Program-made: the position numbers and the translations under genes | The notes under the pieces: generated by a model | What the model was told of the DNA's origin: nothing | Seen by the model: only the letters and a program-made list of their open reading frames with translations | Database searches by the model: none | From: Ferruginibacter sp. | GTDB lineage: Bacteria > Bacteroidota > Bacteroidia > Chitinophagales > Chitinophagaceae | Length of the DNA: 64,000 nucleotides | Direction of reading: 5' to 3' | Assembly (NCBI GenBank): GCA_013141115.1 | Contig: JABFRP010000002.1 | Span: forward strand, 533,649 to 597,648 | Shown here: one piece after another, positions 1-7,506 of the stretch | Layout: every line of letters begins with the position of its first letter | Numbering within the stretch: position 1 is the first letter of the stretch

Positions 1-149
1 AACATGCCAAGTATCTATTGTATGATAAAGGCCTGAGTGTAACTGAAGTATCTTCGTTATTGGGCTACTCTTCTATCTCTCACTTTAGCACTGCATTTAA
101 AAAACACACCGGCATAAAACCTTGTGAGTTATTAATGCAACATAACTAA
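1..149 (+). CDS. AraC-family transcriptional regulator, C-terminal end (partial)
   Basis: The frame is open from the left edge to a TAA at 147-149, so only the last 48 residues are in the window. They carry the second helix-turn-helix of an AraC/XylS DNA-binding domain, with the typical stretch GYSSISHFSTAFKKHTGIKP. AraC regulators of the PchR type often sit beside siderophore receptors, and such a receptor starts at 779. An iron-related activator role is therefore plausible, but it is inference. The ligand-binding half lies outside the window. Confidence 0.85.
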   Translation, partial: HAKYLLYDKGLSVTEVSSLLGYSSISHFSTAFKKHTGIKPCELLMQHN

Positions 150-208
150 AAGCCTGCCTTTAGTTACTTACAGCAAACAAAAGAACAAGTAACCTCTTTT
201 ATAATAAT

Positions 209-538
209 CTATTCATTAAATAGTTTTACCAAACCTGCAGTTTTCATTTCTGTATCTGCATATTCAATCATTTGCTGCAAGCCCATCAGCTCATCTTCGC
301 TAAGTAAAAAGCAAATACCTTCCGTGGGTGTACGGATAGCAATTGATTTTATTTTCCGGTCAGCATTTGGGCTCCTGTTTTCCACGGCAGTTAACAGGTA
401 CAACCTGAACTTTTCAAATTCTTCATTACTAAAAGTTATCATCAGGTTGCCAAAACCGGTTTGAATTTTCCGGCACTGATTGCACTCTACTATATAACCA
501 ATAGCATTGTGATAAAACCAGGTATGATAATTACACAT
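209..538 (-). CDS. Small conserved Bacteroidota protein of unknown function
   Basis: This is a 109-residue protein. I place the start at the ATG at 536-538 (MCNYHTWFYH); an in-frame TTG 18 bases further upstream is less likely. It has no signal peptide or membrane segment. Three cysteines near the N-terminus (MC, then CNQC about 20 residues later) could bind a metal. It resembles small Bacteroidota proteins of the DUF6686 type, which begin with a similar Cys/His segment, but I recall that match only loosely. It is divergent from the receptor at 779 and lies downstream of the AraC fragment on the opposite strand. Function unknown. Confidence 0.6.
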   Translation of the reverse strand: MCNYHTWFYHNAIGYIVECNQCRKIQTGFGNLMITFSNEEFEKFRLYLLTAVENRSPNADRKIKSIAIRTPTEGICFLLSEDELMGLQQMIEYADTEMKTAGLVKLFNE

Positions 539-547
539 GCGTACAAA

Positions 548-567
548 TTTTATCAAAAATGATAAAA
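548..567. promoter_or_regulatory. Perfect inverted repeat, candidate operator
   Basis: TTTTATCA-AAAA-TGATAAAA is a perfect 8-base inverted repeat with a 4-base spacer. It lies 9 bases upstream of the minus-strand start at 538 and about 210 bases before the receptor at 779. The position suits a repressor site, but the A/T content makes chance a real possibility. No T-tract follows, so it is not a convincing terminator. Confidence 0.35.
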
Positions 568-778
568 AGAAATACAGATGTGTTCAACTATCAGGAAAAC
601 AATTTACGCAAAAAGAAAACAGGCATTGTGGTGACAGTTTAGTATTGAGTAGCAGCATTTTTACCATTATGTTATATTAGTTTTCCTCTTTCCGTAAACT
701 GAGTTACCGATTGTGTAACTACTAATCTGTTCGATTAAATTTTCTTTGCTTTCTTATTCATCAACAGAAAATTTAACC

Positions 779-3190
779 ATGATCAATAAACTGCATAAAA
801 AAATAATCGTTCTTTTCAGTTGCCTATTTATAATTATTACTGCCCAGGCTCAAAACTTTTTAATTAAAGGAATAGTAACCACCAGCGATGGCAAACCAGC
901 TGCAAGAGTAAACATACAACTTACAGAAACCAACCAAACTATTATAACTGCTGCAGATGGTAGTTACCAGTTTACTAAATTATATCCCGGTAAATACAAT
1001 TTAGTAGTTTCCTATACCGGCCTTGCCACACAGGTAAAGCATTTTACAGTTACTAAAGAAAGTACTGAACAAACCATTGACTTTGTATTGCTTGAAAACT
1101 ACACAGAGCTTGCTGAAATTATTATTGGTGCAGCTAAAACCAAATTAGACAGGATAGCTACCATTGGTAAATTACCCATTAAGCCAATGGATCTGCCTCA
1201 GGCAACCGCTGTTATTGAGCGGCAGGTAATTGAGCGGCAACAAGTACAAACACTTGGGGATGCGGTGCAAAATTTAAATGGTGTATATGTAATGGGTAAT
1301 ACCGGTGGCTACCAGGAGGAATTAGGGTCAAGAGGCTTTGCATTTAACAGTAACAATACTTTTAAAAATGGTGTACGGTTTAATAACAGCATAATGCCAG
1401 AAGTTAGCGGACTGGAAAGTATAGAAGTTTTAAAAGGCGGTAATGCTATTTTATTTGGTACTGTTGGTGCCGGTGGTGTTTTAAATATTGTAACTAAAAA
1501 GCCACTATTTGTAAATGGAGGCAGCGTAAGTTTTCAAACCGGCAGTTACGATTATTACAAACCTGCAATTGATATTTATGGCGCTATCAGCAACAGTAAG
1601 CATTTTGCCTACCGCATTAACAGCAGCTTTACCAAAGCAGGCAGCTTTAGAGATAATGTAAAATCGCAACGGTATTATGTTAACCCTTCTTTGTTAATAA
1701 AAATGGGTGCTAAAACAGAAGTATTGCTGGAAGCGGATTATACACAGGATAATCGTAATCTTGATTTTGGAACCGGTGCTATTTATTACAAACTTGCAAA
1801 CACACCCAGGTATCTTTATTTAAATCTGCCCTGGAGCTATAACAATTCCGAGCAAATTGCTGCCACTTCAACCATTACACACAACCTTACTGATAAATGG
1901 CAGATCAAATCTGTTTATAGTACCAGAAAATACAATAACGATTTATTTGGTGCTGCAAGACCGAACACTAACAGCCAGTTTATTGATTCATCGGCTGCTA
2001 ATTATGGCAGATGGATAAGAGGACTGGTAAAAAATAAAAATATTGAGCGCTACAATTTTGCATCGGTTGATGTTACCGGAAAGTTTATAACAGGAAAAAT
2101 ACAGCATACTTTACTTGCCGGCATTGATGCCGATATTACTAAAACAACAGCTTATAATTTTGATTTAACACAATACAGAACTGATAAGAAAAATATTTAT
2201 GACACGGTAAATATTTTTGGCACAAAACAATACACACAAAGAAATGATGTGCCCAATGTACCCTGGTTATTGTACACCAATACAACCATGAGGCGCTTAG
2301 GTATTTATGTACAGGATTTTGTAGAGGTATCACCTAAAATAAAAATGCTGGGAGGTATAAGATACTCAGTTTCTAAAACCGAAACGCCAGATAGCATTTA
2401 CGCATCCAATAACAATAAACTGCACAACGAAAAAAGAACAAATGATGCTTTTAGCCCAAGACTAGGCTTTGTATATCAGCCATCTAAAAATATTTCGTTG
2501 TTTACCAGCTATACCAACACTTACGAGTTAAACACTGCTATTGATACTTTTGGAAGAGTATTACCACCCTCCATCATAGACCAGTTTGAAATGGGCGTAA
2601 AAACCATGTTGCTTAACAATTCTATTTCAGTTAATGTTATTGCATATGTTATCAATAATAACAATGCTGTGCAAAGTTACCCCAATCTTTCGCCTGGCGA
2701 TAGCCGCAGAGAAAATGGCGGCCAAACACAAAGCAAAGGTGCCGAGCTGGATATTGTTACCAAAAACATTCATGGATTTAATATAAATGCAGGCTATAGT
2801 TATAATGATATCCGTTACAAAAAAAGCACCCTTTATGTACCCGGAAGCAGAATTTTATATACCCCAAATCATACCGCAAATGCACACATTTATTATGTGG
2901 TAAAGCCATCAAATAAATTAAACGGGCTAGGTGGCGGTATTGGCTTGTATTATGTTGGCGAAAGAGTGGCGGGCAGAAGTACCACCAAAGCTAATCCTGG
3001 TTATGCATTAATGCCGGTACCTGATTATTTTTTATTTGAAGCCAGTATTGGTTATACTTACCGGGATGTTCGCTTTCGTTTTAAAGTAAATAATATCTTT
3101 AACCAGTTAAGCTATAATGTTCATGATGACAATAGTATTAACCCAATTGCACCAAGGCAATTTACTGCAACTGTCAGTTATAAGTTTTAA
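779..3190 (+). CDS. TonB-dependent siderophore receptor
   Basis: Outer-membrane receptor of 803 residues that would import a ferric siderophore or similar ligand using TonB energy. I chose the ATG at 779 because the signal peptide (KKIIVLFSCLFIIITAQAQ) begins there; an upstream frame from 746 adds 11 unlikely residues. A carboxypeptidase-regulatory-like beta-sandwich (about 22-105) follows. The plug domain (about 135-240) has the siderophore-receptor hallmarks SRGF and ESIEVLKGGNAILFGTVGAGG. A long beta-barrel ends in the aromatic residue of ...VSYKF. The CarboxypepD_reg plus plug layout is normal for Bacteroidota. The substrate cannot be read from the sequence. A strong terminator follows. 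Confidence 0.9.
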   Translation: MINKLHKKIIVLFSCLFIIITAQAQNFLIKGIVTTSDGKPAARVNIQLTETNQTIITAADGSYQFTKLYPGKYNLVVSYTGLATQVKHFTVTKESTEQTIDFVLLENYTELAEIIIGAAKTKLDRIATIGKLPIKPMDLPQATAVIERQVIERQQVQTLGDAVQNLNGVYVMGNTGGYQEELGSRGFAFNSNNTFKNGVRFNNSIMPEVSGLESIEVLKGGNAILFGTVGAGGVLNIVTKKPLFVNGGSVSFQTGSYDYYKPAIDIYGAISNSKHFAYRINSSFTKAGSFRDNVKSQRYYVNPSLLIKMGAKTEVLLEADYTQDNRNLDFGTGAIYYKLANTPRYLYLNLPWSYNNSEQIAATSTITHNLTDKWQIKSVYSTRKYNNDLFGAARPNTNSQFIDSSAANYGRWIRGLVKNKNIERYNFASVDVTGKFITGKIQHTLLAGIDADITKTTAYNFDLTQYRTDKKNIYDTVNIFGTKQYTQRNDVPNVPWLLYTNTTMRRLGIYVQDFVEVSPKIKMLGGIRYSVSKTETPDSIYASNNNKLHNEKRTNDAFSPRLGFVYQPSKNISLFTSYTNTYELNTAIDTFGRVLPPSIIDQFEMGVKTMLLNNSISVNVIAYVINNNNAVQSYPNLSPGDSRRENGGQTQSKGAELDIVTKNIHGFNINAGYSYNDIRYKKSTLYVPGSRILYTPNHTANAHIYYVVKPSNKLNGLGGGIGLYYVGERVAGRSTTKANPGYALMPVPDYFLFEASIGYTYRDVRFRFKVNNIFNQLSYNVHDDNSINPIAPRQFTATVSYKF

Positions 3191-3203
3191 ACTTTACCCT
3201 CAA

Positions 3204-3238
3204 TAAAAAAACCGCTCAACAACTGAGCGGTTTTTTTA
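3204..3238 (+). terminator. Rho-independent terminator after the siderophore receptor
   Basis: The stem CCGCTCA (3212-3218) pairs with TGAGCGG (3224-3230) around a 5-base loop. An A-tract precedes it and seven Ts follow, so it can work in both directions. It starts 14 bases after the receptor stop codon. Confidence 0.9.
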
Positions 3239-3500
3239 TTGGGTACCTTGATGGCTTATTGTTACCGGAATTGTACAAGTGCCGCCTTGCCAGATTGCAT
3301 AAAATTGTTTTTAGCAATAGTTTCAATTTATTTTTCCATGTGCTGCATGATGCTGCTCATGCCGTACAATGATACTTATTAGCACCTCTGTCATCACTCT
3401 GTAAAACAATTTCGTTTTTCATATTCTAAATACATAATGACAATACTGTGATAATTCTGCCTTTTTGCTGTTGCAACTTTGTTTTCTCAATTGAAAGATC
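3239..3500. other. Intergenic region before the hemin-type receptor
   Basis: With the terminator, 310 bases separate the two receptor genes. I see no ORF, RNA gene or B12-riboswitch signature here. CAACTTTG at about 3474-3481 is one mismatch from the Bacteroidota -7 consensus TAnnTTTG and is the best promoter candidate for the gene at 3501. No convincing -33 element is visible. Confidence 0.4.
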
Positions 3501-5549
3501 ATGAAAAAACACTACGCTGTTGTATTAGGTTTGTTTTTAACAACTGGACTGTTTGCCCAGGATACTGCCAAAACAAAATCTTTAGATGAAATAATTATAA
3601 CAGGTCAATACAAACCGCAATCTTTAAAAAAATCTGTTTACCAGGTAAAAGTAATTAACCAGGAACATATTAAATTAAGTGCAGCCACTAATGTGCAGCA
3701 AGTTTTAAATACCCAATTAGGCTTTCGTTTTAGTAGTGATAATACTTTAGGCACTACCGATGTACAGCTAATGGGCATGAGTGGCAGAAATGTAAAAATA
3801 TTATTAGATGGTGTACCAATGATTGACCGTGGCGATACAAGAGAAAGTTTAAACCAGGTAGATGTTAATACCATTGAACGAATTGAAATTGTAGAAGGAC
3901 CAATGTCTGTTTCGTATGGCTCCGATGCATTGGCTGGTGTTATTAATATCATCACCAAAAAACATATCAAAAACAATCTTTCTGCAACCGCAAAGCTGCA
4001 GGAAGAAACAGCAGGATCAGAATATCACCCATTTAATTATAAAGGTGTACACATGCAAAATGTGGGTATAAATTATAAAAAGAACAACTGGGCTTTTACT
4101 GTTGGCGGCACACACAACGATCATTATGGGTTTGGCGGTGATACTTACGGAAGAGATAAAGACTGGAAACCAAAGGAACAATGGCTGGGTAATGCAAAAA
4201 TTGCTTTTAGCAAAGGTGCATTTAATGCTTACTACAGGTTGGATGGATTAGATGAGGACATTAAAAGCAGGGGAGCAATTAATTTTAATAACTATAAAGC
4301 CATTGATCAGCAGTATATCACCAAAAAACTTGCTCATCAAATACAAGGTGGATACAGCTTCAATAATAAAGTTCAGTTGGCTACTGTTTTAGGCTATACC
4401 AATTATCAACGCCAAACAAAAACCACATTACATGATTTTGAAAAAGGTACCGATCAACTAACCTCTGGCCCGGGTGAACAAGATGTTGCAAAATTCAACA
4501 ATTTTGTTTTTAGAAATACTTTACAATATCAGATCAGCAATAAAATTTCTTTACAACCAGGCATTGATATTAACCGTGAAGAAGCAAGTGGAGAAAGAAT
4601 TCAGGGCAATCCCGTAATAGCAGATTATGCATTTTTTGTATCAGCAGAAATTAAACCAACTGATAAAATAAATATCCGCCCGGGTTTTAGATTTATAAAA
4701 AATTCTGTTTATGATGCCCCACCGGTTATCCCTTCAATAAATACCAAGTTTATACTTAGCAGCCATTTAGATGTGAGAGTTGCTTATGCTTACGGTTTCC
4801 GCTCACCCGCTTTAAGAGAATTGTATTTTGATTTTGTAGATGCTAATCACAATATTGTGGGTAACCCTAATCTTAAAGCAGAATATTCCAACAGTTTTAA
4901 CGGGTCTTTAAACTGGATCAGTACACCAAAAAACAATATTCATCACAGTGCTTCATTAACAGGTTTCTTTAATGATTTTAATAACCAAATTGATTTTGCA
5001 CAGTCTGTAGGAAATACCAATGAGTACACCTACTTTAATGTTAATAAAGCAAAAACAATTGGCGGCACACTGGAAAACAAAGTGGTATGGAAAAACCTGG
5101 ATGCCGGCATTGGATTTTCTTACATTGGTTACTCCCGCAAATTATATGATGACAAGGATTATATAAAATTAGATAATAAAGATTTTTTGTGGAGCCCCGA
5201 AATAAATACCGCAGTTAGTTATGCTATTAAAAAAATAAAAACCAAGCTAAGTTTATTTTATAAATACACTGGCGAAAAACCGCAGTATGTAACCGGAAAA
5301 AATGCAGCCAGCCAGTCTGTACTTTATATTGCTAAAACTGCAGCTTACCATCTTGCCGATTTTACAGCTTATACTGTTCTTAACAGATTCATCAGTGTTA
5401 ATGCAGGGATTAAAAATATTTTTGATGTAAACACTGTAAACAGCACCGCTGTTTCTTCCGGCAGTATTCACAATGGTACAGGCGCTCTTTCAGTTAGCTA
5501 TGGCCGCTCTTACTTTTTAGGATTAAACTTTCAATGGAATAAAAAATAA
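3501..5549 (+). CDS. TonB-dependent receptor, probable heme/hemin uptake (HmuR-like)
   Basis: Outer-membrane receptor of 682 residues with signal peptide MKKHYAVVLGLFLTTGLFAQ. A TonB-box-like segment SLDEIIITGQ follows, then a plug domain with IERIEIVEGPMSVSYGSDAL and GVINIITKK, and a beta-barrel with the FRSPALRELYFDF motif common in BtuB/HmuR-type receptors. It lacks the carboxypeptidase-like N-domain of its neighbour. The HmuY-like lipoprotein starts 36 bases downstream, the same pairing as HmuR-HmuY of Porphyromonas. Heme uptake is therefore the best inference. A vitamin B12 or other metal-complex substrate is possible from sequence alone. Confidence 0.8.
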   Translation: MKKHYAVVLGLFLTTGLFAQDTAKTKSLDEIIITGQYKPQSLKKSVYQVKVINQEHIKLSAATNVQQVLNTQLGFRFSSDNTLGTTDVQLMGMSGRNVKILLDGVPMIDRGDTRESLNQVDVNTIERIEIVEGPMSVSYGSDALAGVINIITKKHIKNNLSATAKLQEETAGSEYHPFNYKGVHMQNVGINYKKNNWAFTVGGTHNDHYGFGGDTYGRDKDWKPKEQWLGNAKIAFSKGAFNAYYRLDGLDEDIKSRGAINFNNYKAIDQQYITKKLAHQIQGGYSFNNKVQLATVLGYTNYQRQTKTTLHDFEKGTDQLTSGPGEQDVAKFNNFVFRNTLQYQISNKISLQPGIDINREEASGERIQGNPVIADYAFFVSAEIKPTDKINIRPGFRFIKNSVYDAPPVIPSINTKFILSSHLDVRVAYAYGFRSPALRELYFDFVDANHNIVGNPNLKAEYSNSFNGSLNWISTPKNNIHHSASLTGFFNDFNNQIDFAQSVGNTNEYTYFNVNKAKTIGGTLENKVVWKNLDAGIGFSYIGYSRKLYDDKDYIKLDNKDFLWSPEINTAVSYAIKKIKTKLSLFYKYTGEKPQYVTGKNAASQSVLYIAKTAAYHLADFTAYTVLNRFISVNAGIKNIFDVNTVNSTAVSSGSIHNGTGALSVSYGRSYFLGLNFQWNKK

Positions 5550-5585
5550 CACTATCATTTAATACAGCAAATCAAAATATATTTT

Positions 5586-6650
5586 ATGCTTCGTTTACAA
5601 AAAATAATTTTAGCCGCTGCAGTAGCAGCAACATTTACAGCTTGCAAAAAAGATGTTGATCCTATTATAATACTTCCCCCCTCAACTGGTGCACAGGTAG
5701 AATTAAATGGCATTGCTGGTAGCGAAGCCGGTAGTTCCGCAGGCAATTCTGTTTACCTGGATTTATCGACAGATAAGCAAACTGTTTCTCTGCGTGCCGG
5801 TTGGGACCTGGGTTTTTATTGCGGTACAGATTTTAAGGTAATACTAAATAACACTATCAGTGCAGCCGTAAAAGTTTTAACCAGCAACGATATTACAGCA
5901 GTTGGTGCAGCAGATACCGTTGGTTTGGTATTAGCAACCAGCCAAACCAATCCCTTGCCAGAGCAATTGCCCTGGTTTGATAATGTAGCAGGAGACTTAA
6001 CCAAAACTGCTATACCTGCAGTATCGGCTACTGATGCAGACAATAAAGTAATTATTTTAAACCGTGGTACAGGAGGCGGTATTGCAGCAAGGCCATGGAT
6101 AAAATTAAGAGTACTACGTAATACCAGCGGTGGATATACTTTACAGTATGCAGGCATACAGGAAGTAACGTTTAAAACACTGCAAATACCAAAAGATATT
6201 TTGTACCATTTTAAATTTATTTCTTTTGAAAACGGCGTGGTAGATGCGCAACCTGAAAAAGAAAAATGGGATTTGGTTTGGAGCTATTCAGTTTTTGAAA
6301 CCAATTTTGGTGCAGGTGCAGTGCCGTACAATTTTTCTGACCTGATTGCTGTAAATTATTTATCAGGTGTAACGGTGGCTACCAAAATTTATGCAAATGC
6401 AGCCACAGCAGTTACCGCATTTGATGCATTTAATAAAGACAGTGTAACAAACACCACATTGGTAAACAACCGCTGGGCAATTGGTAGCAGCTGGAGAAGT
6501 ACACAGCCTGCAACAGGTGCAAGATTAGACAGGTTTTATATAATAAAGGATGCTGCCGGCAATTACTACAAACTTAAATGCCTGGATATGGGTATAGCAG
6601 ATGGCGGCACCAGGGGCAAGCCTAAATTTAAATATGCATTAATAAAATAA
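5586..6650 (+). CDS. HmuY-like surface lipoprotein
   Basis: A 354-residue lipoprotein with an SPII lipobox ending FTAC (Cys20), followed by KKDVDP. The HmuY family is recognisable from the N-terminal beta segment NSVYLDLSTDKQT, from WDLGFYCGTDFKV and from WDLVWSYSVFETNF. In Porphyromonas HmuY is a heme-binding hemophore that feeds HmuR. Heme-ligating residues cannot be assigned here. It is transcribed with the receptor that ends at 5549 (36-base gap). A terminator follows 17 bases after its stop. At 354 residues it is longer than classical HmuY (about 215), so there may be two HmuY-type repeats. Confidence 0.75.
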   Translation: MLRLQKIILAAAVAATFTACKKDVDPIIILPPSTGAQVELNGIAGSEAGSSAGNSVYLDLSTDKQTVSLRAGWDLGFYCGTDFKVILNNTISAAVKVLTSNDITAVGAADTVGLVLATSQTNPLPEQLPWFDNVAGDLTKTAIPAVSATDADNKVIILNRGTGGGIAARPWIKLRVLRNTSGGYTLQYAGIQEVTFKTLQIPKDILYHFKFISFENGVVDAQPEKEKWDLVWSYSVFETNFGAGAVPYNFSDLIAVNYLSGVTVATKIYANAATAVTAFDAFNKDSVTNTTLVNNRWAIGSSWRSTQPATGARLDRFYIIKDAAGNYYKLKCLDMGIADGGTRGKPKFKYALIK

Positions 6651-6667
6651 TTCACTTTTACCTTGTA

Positions 6668-6696
6668 AAAAGCTGTTCCTGAAAAGAACAGCTTTT
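6668..6696 (+). terminator. Terminator after the HmuY-like gene
   Basis: AAAAGCTGTTC pairs with GAACAGCTTTT across a short loop, followed by CTTTTTGC. It begins 17 bases after the stop codon at 6650. Confidence 0.85.
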
Positions 6697-6804
6697 CTTT
6701 TTGCATAAATGTATTATCAAGCAGCTATTAAAATTATTATTCCCTTTTTGTGAAAATTTAATTTTAAAAAAGAAGGAAGGTAAACACCAAACAGTTTCCA
6801 AAAC

Positions 6805-6838
6805 AAAAAGCATCCCTAAATAATGGGATGCTTTTTTT
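6805..6838. terminator. Second, bidirectional-looking terminator hairpin
   Basis: AAAAAGCATCCC pairs with GGGATGCTTTTT across an 8-base loop, with T-tracts in both directions. It lies about 110 bases beyond the first terminator, with no convincing gene between them. Confidence 0.7.
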
Positions 6839-7442
6839 GTACGAAATTTTTCAAGCACAATGAAAGATTCGCTTTTCTTTGGATAGATTTTGTTTGGTTT
6901 CTTAGATATTAAATACTCGGTTTACCTGGATATTGAACAATGACTTTCCGGATATGGATTTTAAAAAAACGGAACCATTATTTTTATATAAAAAATGTGA
7001 CGGGAGCAAGACTACCCCCGTCTTTACCCTAATAAAACCCTAAACCAGCAAAAAATTAAAACGCATTTGTGTTTGTAATATCTTTATTTCAATAGTATTG
7101 GAAATCACTTTAATCATTGGTATTGGAAAACTACTATTTATATATTTGAGGGATTTGCAATAATGATTTTATAAAAACCTGCCATCACAAAAAACCTTCA
7201 CAGAATATTTACCAATATTATGCCAATGCCCAAAAATGTGGATAACTAGCGGCAATAGTGAATACCAATAAGGGTTTCAGGGGTTTTTACTATAATTGGT
7301 TGTGCATCAAAAACATAGCAATCGTAATTTCACTAATTTTTATGCAGAGAAGTACGTAGCGTATTTTAATATTGTTTTCAACCGATTGCAGCACTTCTAT
7401 TTAAGCTTCTTAATAATGTGTTTTACGCTCCGCCTATTTTTG
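6839..7442. other. Long AT-rich intergenic region before ileS
   Basis: No credible gene lies in this part of the 850-base gap. It holds a GACGGG/CCCGTC hairpin at 6999-7022, two copies of TATTGGAAA about 25 bases apart near 7096-7130, and a perfect DnaA box (TGTGGATAA) at 7237-7245. The DnaA box stands alone, so I do not call an origin. The frame open from 7296 is low-complexity and runs into ileS out of phase. I treat it as noise. Confidence 0.4.
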
Positions 7443-7450
7443 TACCTTTG
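7443..7450 (+). promoter_or_regulatory. Promoter -7 box for ileS
   Basis: TACCTTTG matches the Bacteroidota -7 consensus TAnnTTTG exactly. It would start a transcript near 7457, about 50 bases before the ileS ATG. The expected -33 TTTG is only weakly represented (TGTTTT near 7418-7424). Confidence 0.6.
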
Positions 7451-7506
7451 CACACTTATTTTTAACATGGTCAAACGACTCGTTAGACCAATGACCGGAA
7501 ATTTTT

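Noticed and set aside
3239-3500. Cobalamin riboswitch before the second TonB receptor
   Set aside because: No B12-box core or long conserved leader can be seen, and the HmuY partner points to heme.
6658-6858. 66-residue minus-strand frame between the two terminators
   Set aside because: It spans both terminator hairpins and has no recognisable protein features.
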